A DNA stretch of 64,000 nucleotides, from contig DIXO01000044.1 of assembly GCA_002428735.1 (NCBI GenBank), forward strand, positions 1 through 64,000. The letters run 5' to 3'. A model generated the notes under the pieces. That model had not been told where the DNA came from. It did not search any database and was given only the letters and a program-made list of their open reading frames with translations. The stretch comes from Syntrophaceae bacterium UBA6078 (GTDB taxonomy: Bacteria; Desulfobacterota; Syntrophia; Syntrophales; UBA2210). This document shows, one piece after another, positions 54,215 through 62,399 of this stretch (positions are counted from its first letter, which is position 1; the number at the start of each line of letters is the position of its first letter). A program made the translations under genes and the position numbers.

Positions 54215-54697
54215 ATGAGTGATACGGAAAGAGTCGATCCCACACCGGCCCCCGACTTCGAGCTTGCCGACAGCGAAGGCCAACCGGTAAAATTGTCCGG
54301 CTACAAGGGCAGCCGACATGTCGTTCTTATCTTTAACCGCGGCTTTGTCTGACCATACTGCCGAAAGCACATGGCGCAGTTGCGCCGTGACTATCAGGAA
54401 TTCGTGAAAAGGGGCGCCGAGGTCATCGCCATCGGCCCTGAGAAACCGCACGCCTTCGCCGACTGGTGGCGTGAACATAAGATGCCCTTCCCGGGACTGG
54501 CCGACCCGGAGCACCGCGTATCAAAGCTGTACGGGCAGGAGGTCCGGATCTTCAAACTGGGACGCATGCCGGCACAGCTCATCATCGACAGGAACGGCAT
54601 GATACGCTACAAACACTACGGCGCTTCCATGAAGGACATTGCAGAAAACAGCGAACTGCTCTCAAGGCTGGATGAATTGAACAGGGAAGAAGCGTAA
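54215..54697 (+). CDS. Peroxiredoxin-like selenoprotein (AhpC/TSA family)
   Basis: ATG 54215 follows TAAGGAGGT. The frame crosses TGA at 54350-54352, read as Sec46 in FNRGFV-U-PYCRKH, the place of the peroxidatic residue of this thioredoxin-fold family, giving a UxxC motif. The N-terminal part (APDFELADSEGQPVKLSGYKG) and the part after the UGA (RDYQEFVKRGAEVIAIG, PGLADPEHRVSKLYG) belong to one AhpC/TSA domain, so this is one 160-residue protein. A strong SECIS-like hairpin follows. It probably reduces peroxides or acts as a peroxiredoxin-like thiol oxidoreductase. Confidence 0.9.
54370..54389 (+). promoter_or_regulatory. SECIS element of the peroxiredoxin-like gene
   Basis: CATGGCGC-AGTT-GCGCCGTG forms an 8-bp stem (one T-G wobble) with a four-base loop containing G, starting 17 bases after the UGA. 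The geometry matches bacterial SECIS elements. Confidence 0.8.
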
Positions 54698-54769
54698 TCC
54701 GTGCTTCGTTGAGGACTGCTCACGAAGGGTCCCCCCTCAGAAAGACTGGGAGCACCCTCTCTATCCCCA

Positions 54770-54806
54770 CAGAGCTCCCCCTTTTTCTTAAAAATAGGGG
54801 CTCTGT
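54770..54806. terminator. Bidirectional terminator between convergent genes
   Basis: ACAGAG, a CCCC block and TTTTT pair with AAAAA, GGGG and CTCTGT around a CTT loop. T-rich and A-rich inner arms provide U-runs either way. It separates the peroxiredoxin-like gene (+) from the DUF523 gene (-). Confidence 0.7.
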
Positions 54807-54813
54807 CCCTCAT

Positions 54814-55761
54814 TTACACATGGTTGCGAAGCTGCAACTCTAGGGGATGGGGATTGAGATAAAACTGTTCTTTCAGGTACGGCTCGTCGTATTTCCTGAC
54901 ATAGTGATTCATCAGGGTTACCGGCACGATCAGGGGAATGAGACCGTTGCGGTATTGCTCGACGATCTCCAGAATCTCCTTCTTCTCATCGGAGGATAGT
55001 TGCTTCTTGAAGTAGCCCATGATGTGATGCAGGACATTGGTGTGCTTCGCTGTCGTGGGCTTGAGGGCCATGGCCTCCATAAGCAGCTTCTCATACTGCG
55101 TGATGAACTCGTTCGGCGGAAACTCTTTCGCATGGGCCACAAGATTCCCCATCTGCCGAAGGTGTTTCGGGCTGTGGGCCATGAAAAGCAGCTTGTTTTT
55201 CGTGTGAAAGGCCACAAGATTCCTGATCAGGTCTTTCCCCCGCATCGCCTCCCGGTAGCGCTTATATGTGAAGATACGTTCGATGAAGTTTTCCCGCAGA
55301 ACAGCGTCGTGGAGCCTCCCTTCCTCCTCGACGGGCGTGAGGGGAAAATGTTCCATAAAGATCCGGGCGAAGACCCCTACGCCGATCTTCCGGGGCATCC
55401 CCTTGTCGTCATATACCTTGACGCGCTCCATCCCGCTCGATGGTGAATCGCTTTTGAAGACAAATCCGCAGAGATCCTCCTTATCGAGGGCTTTCACACG
55501 CTTTCCGGCCCATGTCTCCATCCGTTCCGTGTGATCGATGCCTGTTTTGCCCGTCACAAGGCGGGGCCGCGCAGGATCGCCCACGAGCCGCAACGTTTCA
55601 CGCGGGACGCCGAGGCCGCATCCCACCTCGGGGCACACGGGAACATACTGAACATATCTGCCCAGGGTATCGCGCAGAAAACGGTCCAGCGCGTGGCCGC
55701 CGTTATAGCGGACATTTTCACCCAGCAGGCAGGAACTGATGCCGATCGGAATCTTTTCCAT
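54814..55761 (-). CDS. DUF523-DUF1722 fusion protein (YbgA-like)
   Basis: The 315-residue protein has an N-terminal DUF523 domain with conserved cysteines (GISSCLLGENVRYNGGH, VCPEVGCGLGVPRE, LCGFVFKSDSPSSG). A C-terminal DUF1722 domain follows (HTKNKLLFMAHSPKHLRQMG, LHHIMGYFKKQLS). DUF523-only homologues include thiouracil desulfidases with a [4Fe-4S] cluster bound by such cysteines, so the N-terminal domain may act on sulfur. The fusion is common in bacteria; its substrate is unknown. Confidence 0.9.
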   Translation of the reverse strand: MEKIPIGISSCLLGENVRYNGGHALDRFLRDTLGRYVQYVPVCPEVGCGLGVPRETLRLVGDPARPRLVTGKTGIDHTERMETWAGKRVKALDKEDLCGFVFKSDSPSSGMERVKVYDDKGMPRKIGVGVFARIFMEHFPLTPVEEEGRLHDAVLRENFIERIFTYKRYREAMRGKDLIRNLVAFHTKNKLLFMAHSPKHLRQMGNLVAHAKEFPPNEFITQYEKLLMEAMALKPTTAKHTNVLHHIMGYFKKQLSSDEKKEILEIVEQYRNGLIPLIVPVTLMNHYVRKYDEPYLKEQFYLNPHPLELQLRNHV

Positions 55762-55902
55762 ACGTCATCCTCGCAATAGTTTTCCTTCCTCTATTCATGA
55801 AAGGCATGGTTTTGTCCAGATGAAAAAGCATCAGTCGGGCGATTTTTGTCTTGGATATGCTTCCATATTTCCCGGAATTTGAGAACCGCAGAGGCTTCAG
55901 CC

Positions 55903-56505
55903 CTAATCAAGATAGGCGGCAAGAGATTCCTCTATGCACTGTTCATATCCGAAGTAGAAATGATCGGCTCCCCGGACTACCGCAAGCCGGCACCCCACTT
56001 GTTTCACTATTTTCTCCAGGGAAGGCAAGGGGCAGAACTGATCCCGGTCACCGCAGATGATAAACCCGCATCTTCCTGTGAGGTGGGAAAAGTCGAATTG
56101 CACGAAATCGACAGGGGGCGAAACCAGGATGACATCGGAAAGACCTTCGTAACCGGCAACAGCTCTCGAAATGACCCACGCCCCGAAGGAATAGCCCGCC
56201 AAGGTTATATCGTCCAACCCTCTTTCTTTCAGAAAGGCAATGGCCCCCTTGACGTCGTCCTGTTCACCTTCACCGTCGTCGAAGTCTCCTTCACTCCCCC
56301 CCACGCCCCTGAAATTAAACCGCAGGGTCGTGTACCCGTGGTCATGAAAAGCGGTAACGAGTGCCTCCACGACATTGTTCTCCATGCTCCCTCCCATCTG
56401 GGAATGGGGATGGGTGACGACCATGCCCTTTGAATTGCTCCCCGGGGCATACAGTCCCTCAATGGTCAGGCCTGCGCTTTTGAAGAATATCCGCTCTTCG
56501 TTCAT
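55903..56505 (-). CDS. Alpha/beta hydrolase
   Basis: The 200-residue enzyme has the nucleophile elbow GYSFGAW (Ser), a THPHSQMGGSMENN oxyanion region near the start and a C-terminal GADHFYFG with the catalytic His. The NFRGVGGSEG motif is typical of the small dienelactone hydrolase-like/DUF family. ATG 56505 is used; the longer frame runs into the MFS gene. It follows the transporter by 5 bases and is probably co-transcribed. The substrate is likely an ester or thioester. Confidence 0.88.
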   Translation of the reverse strand: MNEERIFFKSAGLTIEGLYAPGSNSKGMVVTHPHSQMGGSMENNVVEALVTAFHDHGYTTLRFNFRGVGGSEGDFDDGEGEQDDVKGAIAFLKERGLDDITLAGYSFGAWVISRAVAGYEGLSDVILVSPPVDFVQFDFSHLTGRCGFIICGDRDQFCPLPSLEKIVKQVGCRLAVVRGADHFYFGYEQCIEESLAAYLD

Positions 56506-56510
56506 AATAG

Positions 56511-57731
56511 TCAAGCTTCTCTTGGGTTTTTTAGGAGTAACGAGCAAAAGATAGCTAAAAGCATCCCAATAATACACATGACGATCATGTAATGATAAGA
56601 GTGAGTAACATCGAAGATATATCCCCCCAGAAAAGAGCCGCCCGCAACACCCAGCCCGGCAATCATCAATACAAAACCAAATATGGAACCAGTTGCTTTG
56701 AGCCCGAAATAGTCGGCGGGGAAAGCGGGGATCACCCCGGCCCATCCACCAAAACTGATCCCGAAGAGGGGGGCAAAGACAAAAAACATCCACAGCTCCT
56801 GTGAAAACAGAAGCCAGACCACCATCACTGTTTGAAGCGTAAACGCAGCGATAAGAATCTGTTTTCTCCCCAGTTTATCTGAAAGAAAACCAGCCATTAT
56901 CCTGCCAATAATGCTTCCACCTCCCACTAAACCCGCAAGAAACCCGGCTGTGGTCAAGGGAACGCCTTTATCTGTGATAAGCGGGACCATATGGATCATA
57001 ATGGCCCATAACGCCAGGGCTGCAAAGGCCCAGCTTAAACTTAAGGCCCAGAAAGACCTTGTTTTGACAGCATTCAGGAAGGAAAAATCATCAGTAGATT
57101 TCACTGCGTTTGGCGTTTCTTCGCTTCCCACTTTAAAATTTTCACGCGGTGATTTTTTGATAAACGTTACTATGGGAATGAATACCGTAAAAACGATAGC
57201 TCCCACAACAACATACGCTGTTCTCCAACCATAAGAAGTAATCAGCCATGCAGCCAAAGGTGATAGCACCAATGAACCGGTACCGACTCCTGTTACGGTT
57301 AAACTGATAGCAAGGCCTCTCTTAACGGTAAACCATCGGGAAACCGTGGTTACCATAGGTGTATAAGCAGCAGCGACTCCCCATCCAAGAAGAAAAACAT
57401 AGTACACATAGAACTCCCACAGCGTTGTTATAGAACTCATCATAATCATTGAACCCGCCAGGCATATGCCACCAGTTGCGGCCACTATTCTCGGGCCCCA
57501 TTTGTCGGTCAACCATCCGGCGAAAGCGGCAAAAACGGTATGAGAGACGGCATATGCACTAAATGCTCCTGCTGTCATTGCTCTGGTCCATCCAAAATCA
57601 GAATAGAGCGGTTTTAAAAACACACCGGAAGAATAGGTAATCCCATACCCCATCATGGTCGCCAGAAAAGCCGTTGCCACGACTATCCAGCCGTAATACA
57701 AACGACTTGATTCGTTGTCGATACTCTTCAT
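56511..57731 (-). CDS. Major facilitator superfamily transporter (OxlT-like)
   Basis: The 406-residue protein has 12 hydrophobic helices and the OxlT/monocarboxylate family pattern: YYGWIVVATAF in helix 1, GWLTDKWGPR between helices 2 and 3, GFLSDKLGRKQ between 8 and 9. It likely takes up a carboxylate. The start at ATG 57731 leaves about ten residues before helix 1; ATG 57755 and longer frames are possible. It pairs with the hydrolase and is followed upstream by tautomerase and beta-oxidation genes. Confidence 0.88.
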   Translation of the reverse strand: MKSIDNESSRLYYGWIVVATAFLATMMGYGITYSSGVFLKPLYSDFGWTRAMTAGAFSAYAVSHTVFAAFAGWLTDKWGPRIVAATGGICLAGSMIMMSSITTLWEFYVYYVFLLGWGVAAAYTPMVTTVSRWFTVKRGLAISLTVTGVGTGSLVLSPLAAWLITSYGWRTAYVVVGAIVFTVFIPIVTFIKKSPRENFKVGSEETPNAVKSTDDFSFLNAVKTRSFWALSLSWAFAALALWAIMIHMVPLITDKGVPLTTAGFLAGLVGGGSIIGRIMAGFLSDKLGRKQILIAAFTLQTVMVVWLLFSQELWMFFVFAPLFGISFGGWAGVIPAFPADYFGLKATGSIFGFVLMIAGLGVAGGSFLGGYIFDVTHSYHYMIVMCIIGMLLAIFCSLLLKNPREA

Positions 57732-57841
57732 GGTTTTCGGGAACCTTTCAGGCATAATTCCGGCAATATGTATATTGAATGAAGAACCCCGCAGCAAGTT
57801 GCGGAGGATTAGACCCAAAAGAGATTCAAGACAATACTAGC

Positions 57842-58024
57842 TCAGTCTATGGCCAATTTTCCGGCTTTCCCCCGGTTTTCTTTTTTCCCTTCATGAATCA
57901 AAACCGTCACTGCCTCGGGAGGGACTTTGAAGTGCGTACACACGGCCTCGGTGATGTCCCTTACAAGCCCTCTCTTTTGTTCGACGGTCCGTCCTTCGTC
58001 CGCCTCGACGATAATGGTAGGCAT
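57842..58024 (-). CDS. 4-Oxalocrotonate tautomerase family protein
   Basis: The 60-residue protein starts Met-Pro (MPTIIVEADEG), so the catalytic N-terminal proline is available after Met removal. EQKRGLVRDITEAVC and VTVLIHEGKKENRGKAGK match the small tautomerase subunit. A ribosome site AAGGAGGAATAA precedes it. It likely isomerises an enol or unsaturated keto acid within the surrounding degradative cluster. Confidence 0.9.
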   Translation of the reverse strand: MPTIIVEADEGRTVEQKRGLVRDITEAVCTHFKVPPEAVTVLIHEGKKENRGKAGKLAID

Positions 58025-58137
58025 CGTTTATTCCTCCTTTTCCTTCTTGCTCGGCTCTCTGATGGGCCTGAGCGGTGTCTCAGGCATTTCCGCTTTTTCC
58101 CTCATTATCAAACAATGAGCCTTCCCCGATCAACCGG

Positions 58138-59289
58138 TTAGACCTCGATCTTCCCCTCTTTCATGAGCTTCGTCGGTTTGAAGATCTCCAGCTTAAATGT
58201 GTTATAGATCTCCTCCAACTTCGCGTTCAGTACGTCATACCCGATTCCCTTTGCCAAGGCGAAGGGGCCGAAGGGCGAGCCGCCGCCGTTGGCCATGGCA
58301 AGATCAATCTCCCTGGGATCGGAGCAGACGCCCTCTTCAATAAGTTTCGTCGCCTCGTTCACCTGCAAGGCAATCAGGTGGTTCAGGTCATACTCCGTGG
58401 TTGCCTTTGAGAGGTCGATCTGGGGTCTTCCCTGCGACCAGTCGTAAAACCCCTTCCCCGTCTTTTTTCCCAGATCGCCCGCCTTGATGTAGGCCGACAT
58501 GGCATCGGATGGTGTGTAATCGGGGGACAGGACCTGGGCGAAGTATTCCATGCCGTGGTACGCAATGTCGATACCGACGTAGTCCAGCAGTTCAAAAGGC
58601 GCCATGGGCATGAAGGGTTTCATGGCCGCGTCGAACTCCTCCGGTGTGGGATGACCCGCTTCCAGGATCTTCGAGAGAAAAACCAGGGTGGGTTCGTTGG
58701 CCCGGTTATAGATGAAGCCGGGCGAATCCTTTTCGACAATAACGGGAACCTTGCCAATCTTCTTCGCCAGTTCATAGCCGATCCGGATCGATTCGTCCGA
58801 GGACCAAGCTCCCCGGGTAACCTCCACCAGCTTCATCAGAATGGCGGGATTGAAAAAGTGGTATCCGATCACCTTGTCCGGTCTGTTTGTCGCCTTCGCA
58901 ATCTCGGTAATGCTGATGTTCGATGTATTGGACGCGAGGATGGCATGTTCGGGGGCGAACCTGTCGACTTCGGTGAAAACGCTCTTTTTGAGTTCCAGTT
59001 TTTCCGGAACCGCTTCAATCACGAAATCGGCATCTTTGACCGCCTCCTGGAGATCAACGACGGGAATCAGCCGCGCCAGCGCGTCGTCGTGCGCTTCCGG
59101 GGTAATCTTCCCCTTTTCCTTGAACCGAGCCAGGCTCTTCCGAATCCCTTCGACACCGCGATCCACAAATTTCTGCTCAACATCACGGAGCGCTACCGTG
59201 TATCCGCCAAGAAGACAGGACGCGGCGATGCCGTGCCCCATGTCACCGGCGCCGATCATGGCAATTTTCTGCACATTCTCCAGTTTCAT
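58138..59289 (-). CDS. 3-Hydroxyacyl-CoA dehydrogenase
   Basis: The 383-residue NAD enzyme has the N-terminal Rossmann motif AMIGAGDMGHGIA, ASNTSNISITEIA and IGYHFFNPAILMKLVEV, which contains the catalytic His. Two C-terminal 3HCDH domains follow (LLDYVGIDIAYHG; GKKTGKGFYDW; ANGGGSPFGPFALA). It catalyses the third step of acyl-CoA beta-oxidation or a related aromatic/alicyclic pathway. It is 26 bases after the enoyl-CoA hydratase on the same strand. Confidence 0.94.
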   Translation of the reverse strand: MKLENVQKIAMIGAGDMGHGIAASCLLGGYTVALRDVEQKFVDRGVEGIRKSLARFKEKGKITPEAHDDALARLIPVVDLQEAVKDADFVIEAVPEKLELKKSVFTEVDRFAPEHAILASNTSNISITEIAKATNRPDKVIGYHFFNPAILMKLVEVTRGAWSSDESIRIGYELAKKIGKVPVIVEKDSPGFIYNRANEPTLVFLSKILEAGHPTPEEFDAAMKPFMPMAPFELLDYVGIDIAYHGMEYFAQVLSPDYTPSDAMSAYIKAGDLGKKTGKGFYDWSQGRPQIDLSKATTEYDLNHLIALQVNEATKLIEEGVCSDPREIDLAMANGGGSPFGPFALAKGIGYDVLNAKLEEIYNTFKLEIFKPTKLMKEGKIEV

Positions 59290-59315
59290 ACCGTGACCTC
59301 CTTTGTTGCAATCAG

Positions 59316-60080
59316 TTATTCCCCCGTAAAATTGGGCGGACGTTTTTCGAGAAAGGCGGTGAAACCTTCAATGGCGTCCTTTGACGACGCTACCTTCTGA
59401 GTCCCTTCCCACTCCACCTTTGTCCCTTCGAGCAGTCCTTTTTCAAGTCCCGTATTCACGGCATTCAGAACAGCTTCTACGGCGAGGGGCGGACGCTGTG
59501 CCAGAAATTCGGCCATCTCCATGACGTCGCTCATCAGAGCCCCTCCTGCGGATACCCTGTCGACGAGACCGATTTCCAGAGCCTCCTCTGCGGTCAGGCG
59601 CTTGCTGAAGAGGATCAGTTCCAGCGCCTTCGCTTTTCCCAGTATCCGGGGCATGCGCTGCGTCCCGCCCCATCCGGGGATGATGCCGAGATTGAGTTCG
59701 GTGAGGCCGATCTTCGCCCCCTCCTGCATAACCCTGAAGGTCGATGCCATGGCCAGTTCGCAGCCGCCGCCAAAGGCATAGCCGTTGATTGCGGCGATGA
59801 CCGGCTTGGGAAACCGGTCGATCCTCGTCCAGAGCTCCTGGCCTTTGGGTCCTGTAATATGGGCGTTCGCAACATCGCCCACATCGAATCCCGCTGAGAA
59901 CCCCTTCTCACCGGCCCCGGTAATAATGAGAACTCTCACTTCCCTGTCCTGCCCGGCATCATCAAGGGCCTTCTCAAGCTCGGACAGCATGGCCAGGTTC
60001 ACCGAGTTGGCCGGAGGACGGTTCAGAGTCAGCGTAGCAATGTGCCCCTGCTTTTCATAGCGGATGGTTTCGAAAGTCAT
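59316..60080 (-). CDS. Enoyl-CoA hydratase/isomerase
   Basis: The 254-residue crotonase-fold protein has the oxyanion segments GFSAGFDVGDV and NGYAFGGGCELAMA and the catalytic Glu region LTELNLGIIPGWGGTQRMPR. It hydrates enoyl-CoA, partnering the hydroxyacyl-CoA dehydrogenase downstream. The ribosome site is embedded in a run of ten G residues immediately before ATG 60080. Confidence 0.94.
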   Translation of the reverse strand: MTFETIRYEKQGHIATLTLNRPPANSVNLAMLSELEKALDDAGQDREVRVLIITGAGEKGFSAGFDVGDVANAHITGPKGQELWTRIDRFPKPVIAAINGYAFGGGCELAMASTFRVMQEGAKIGLTELNLGIIPGWGGTQRMPRILGKAKALELILFSKRLTAEEALEIGLVDRVSAGGALMSDVMEMAEFLAQRPPLAVEAVLNAVNTGLEKGLLEGTKVEWEGTQKVASSKDAIEGFTAFLEKRPPNFTGE

Positions 60081-60086
60081 ATGTCT

Positions 60087-60096
60087 CCCCCCCCCC
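60087..60096 (-). repeat. Homopolymer G10 tract in the ribosome site of the hydratase gene
   Basis: Ten consecutive C on the given strand are ten G in the mRNA, 6 bases before the enoyl-CoA hydratase start. The run forms the Shine-Dalgarno region. Such tracts can slip in length. Confidence 0.7.
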
Positions 60097-60108
60097 TTTC
60101 ATGGAATG

Positions 60109-60128
60109 TACACAATCTTGATCGTGTA
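60109..60128 (-). promoter_or_regulatory. Palindromic operator candidate before the beta-oxidation genes
   Basis: TACAC (60109-60113) and GTGTA (60124-60128) form a 20-base inverted repeat, with partial symmetry in the centre (AATCTTGATC). It overlaps the likely promoter (TTGTTA, 17 bases, GTACAT on the minus strand), as expected for a TetR/FadR-like acyl-CoA-responsive repressor. No such regulator is in the window. Confidence 0.45.
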
Positions 60129-60141
60129 TAACAATAAAAAA

Positions 60142-60163
60142 GGAAAGGTGTTGTCACCTTTCC
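60142..60163 (-). terminator. Rho-independent terminator
   Basis: GGAAAGGTG-TTGT-CACCTTTCC is a perfect 9-bp stem. On the minus strand it is followed by six U residues (60141-60136). It ends transcription arriving from the parvulin gene side before the hydratase promoter. Confidence 0.85.
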
Positions 60164-60165
60164 TT

Positions 60166-60402
60166 ATATGGCTGAGCAATCAGGGTCCATCCGTCGCACT
60201 CTGCGAGGCTTGTCCATCCTGCATATCTGTACGATGTCGGAAGCGGGCATGGTACCCCCGGTCACAGAGAAAATTGCCCGGGACAATCAGCGCGTCATCA
60301 GAAAAAACCTCACCGTTCATGGCCGCCTGGTCTCACCCACCGCCCCGGCAATGAAGAATCGTCCCCTTGCCACCGCAAAAATAAATTCGTCCTATGAATG
60401 CG
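60166..60402 (-). other. Unassigned transcribed region between parvulin gene and terminator
   Basis: About 240 bases lie between the parvulin gene stop and the strong terminator on the same strand, so it is probably transcribed. A 46-codon ORF (60180-60320, minus) ends just before the terminator but has no good ribosome site or recognisable pattern. A plus-strand frame through the region has no supporting signal either. It could hold a small RNA, a tiny protein or only a long 3' untranslated region. Confidence 0.4.
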
Positions 60403-61410
60403 TTATTTGGCCGGGTCCTGTTTTTTCGGTTCCGGAAGGAATCGTTCTATCTTCGCTTCGTTCTTCAGTTTCTCGATATATTTTTCTCCCTCGGCCCTGG
60501 TCTCCATACTCTTGAGGTACTGGGCGATCCGATCTTTGACTTCTCCGTATTCGCTTATGGTCTCCGGTTTTTTCTCCCCCGCCAGTATGAGATGATAGCC
60601 AAAATCGGTTTCGACTATATCGCTTATTTCTCCCTTTTTCAGGGCGAAGGCCGCGTCTTCAAAAGGTTTGATCATCTGACCCCGCCCGAACTCTCCCAGG
60701 TTACCGCCGTCAGCGCTGCTGGGGCACTGGGAATATTTTTTAGCGAGTTCGGCGAAATCCGCCCCCCCCTTCAGTTCCTTCTGTATATTCTTGATCTCTT
60801 TCAGCGCCTTGGCCTTCGCGGCCTTATCCCCCGCTGGTTCAGCCTTGATCAGAATGTGCCGCGCCTGAATCTTTTCGATCTGTTTGAAAAGATCGGGATT
60901 TTTATCGTAATAGTCCTTTGTTTTTTCATCCGATATCTCGATCCGGTTTACAACCTCCTGGTCCACAAGTTTCTGGATTGCTATCCCCTCACGGAACTGG
61001 ACCTTCAGCTTCTCTTCAGTCAGGTTCATCTCCTCCAGCATTTTCTCGAAACCACCCTGCTCCTGAAATTGTTTCTTTATATTCGCAATCTGCTCATCGA
61101 CAGCCGTTTCCTCTACCTGTACCCCTTTTTTCCGGCTTTCCTGGTAGAGAATCTCATGGGCAATAAGACTTTCAAGAATTTCTCTCTTTATTCCAGCCAG
61201 CTTTTCTCCATCCGCCTGCGCCAGTTCGGTATATTGCTTTTTCACAAGAAACAGATCCGCGTCCAGTTCATCCTGGGTAATTACTTCCCCGTTGACCATA
61301 GCTACCGCGCCCTCGGGGACTTTCGGTTCCCCCTTGCATCCCTGCAGAACGCAGAAGGCCATGACAATAACCACGAGGATGTAAAGCCACCTTTTTTGTA
61401 CTATATGCAT
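60403..61410 (-). CDS. Parvulin-type peptidyl-prolyl isomerase lipoprotein (PrsA/SurA-like)
   Basis: The 335-residue protein has a signal peptide and lipobox VLQGC, then a SurA_N-like helical domain (AMVNGEVITQDELD, EILESLIAHEILYQESRKKG). The parvulin domain follows: IQARHILIKAEP, FAELAKKYSQCPSSADGGNLGEF, FGYHLILAGEKK. It assists folding of exported proteins on the periplasmic side. ATG 61410 is preferred over the longer frame since AAAGGA is 8 bases upstream. Confidence 0.93.
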   Translation of the reverse strand: MHIVQKRWLYILVVIVMAFCVLQGCKGEPKVPEGAVAMVNGEVITQDELDADLFLVKKQYTELAQADGEKLAGIKREILESLIAHEILYQESRKKGVQVEETAVDEQIANIKKQFQEQGGFEKMLEEMNLTEEKLKVQFREGIAIQKLVDQEVVNRIEISDEKTKDYYDKNPDLFKQIEKIQARHILIKAEPAGDKAAKAKALKEIKNIQKELKGGADFAELAKKYSQCPSSADGGNLGEFGRGQMIKPFEDAAFALKKGEISDIVETDFGYHLILAGEKKPETISEYGEVKDRIAQYLKSMETRAEGEKYIEKLKNEAKIERFLPEPKKQDPAK

Positions 61411-61662
61411 CTGGTATGTCCTTTCCTTCAAGAATACACCCCTTCTACACTAATGAGCCCGCAATGCAAGCGTTTTCTTGTGCTTGCGCGTGTAACGTTT
61501 GCCGCTTTTCCCTCGGCCGTGAATCATAGTTGCCCGTTGACAATACACCGGGGAACGATTAGTATTGATTCCCGGCCTTGAGGGATCAGCAACGCGGGCC
61601 GGCGGGCGTATACCGGTTGCGGAACATTCCGCCCCGTTATTCCCAACAGGAGAACCACTGCC

Positions 61663-62313
61663 ATGATAAAACTGAAGGATCCCGTGAGCGGGCTGACCCA
61701 TTTCATCGGTCTTGTCCTCGCTGTGACCGGGCTCGTATTCCTGATATGGGGAGCCACCCACCCCGTCAGGCCTGTTCACATCGCGGCCTTTTCCGTATTC
61801 GGTGCCGGGATGATTCTGCTCTATACGGCAAGCACTCTGTATCACTGGCTTCCCGTTTCAGAAACAGTCAGCCAGCGTCTCCGCAAGATCGATCACATGA
61901 TGATCTTCATCCTCATCGCCGCCACCTACACCCCCGTCTGCCTGATCCCCCTGCGGGGCGCCTGGGGGTGGAGTCTGTTCGGCGTCATCTGGGGATTGAC
62001 CGTCATCGGCATTCTGATGAAGATTTTCTGGATGCAGGCCCCACGGTGGCTCTACACCCTCATCTATATCGCTACCGGGTGGGTGGCGGTGGTAGCCATC
62101 TGGCCGTTGATACAGGCCCTTCACCTCGGCGGGATGGTCTGGCTGTTCCTTGGCGGGCTGTTCTATACGACGGGCGCCGTGATCTATGCCATCAGGAAAC
62201 CCGACCCGTGGCCCCGTGTCATCGGCTTTCATGAAATATTTCATGTCTTCGTCATGATGGGAACCTTCTCACACTTCTGGATGATGTACCGCTACGTCAT
62301 GCCCTTCAGCTAA
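61663..62313 (+). CDS. Hemolysin III family membrane protein
   Basis: The 216-residue protein has seven hydrophobic helices and the HlyIII/PAQR-like motifs: DPVSGLTHFIG, TASTLYHWLP, KIDHMMIFILIAATYTP and a C-terminal GFHEIFHVFVMMGTFSHF with conserved histidines thought to bind zinc. The role is uncertain. It is divergent from the parvulin gene. The 250-base gap upstream shows no gene. Confidence 0.9.
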   Translation: MIKLKDPVSGLTHFIGLVLAVTGLVFLIWGATHPVRPVHIAAFSVFGAGMILLYTASTLYHWLPVSETVSQRLRKIDHMMIFILIAATYTPVCLIPLRGAWGWSLFGVIWGLTVIGILMKIFWMQAPRWLYTLIYIATGWVAVVAIWPLIQALHLGGMVWLFLGGLFYTTGAVIYAIRKPDPWPRVIGFHEIFHVFVMMGTFSHFWMMYRYVMPFS

Positions 62314-62399
62314 GGAGATCTCCCGAACACCAGACCGGTTCAGGATATGGTAATCCCCAAATCCCGACACCTTCTCATTTCCTGGAAAATCAAACTCAT

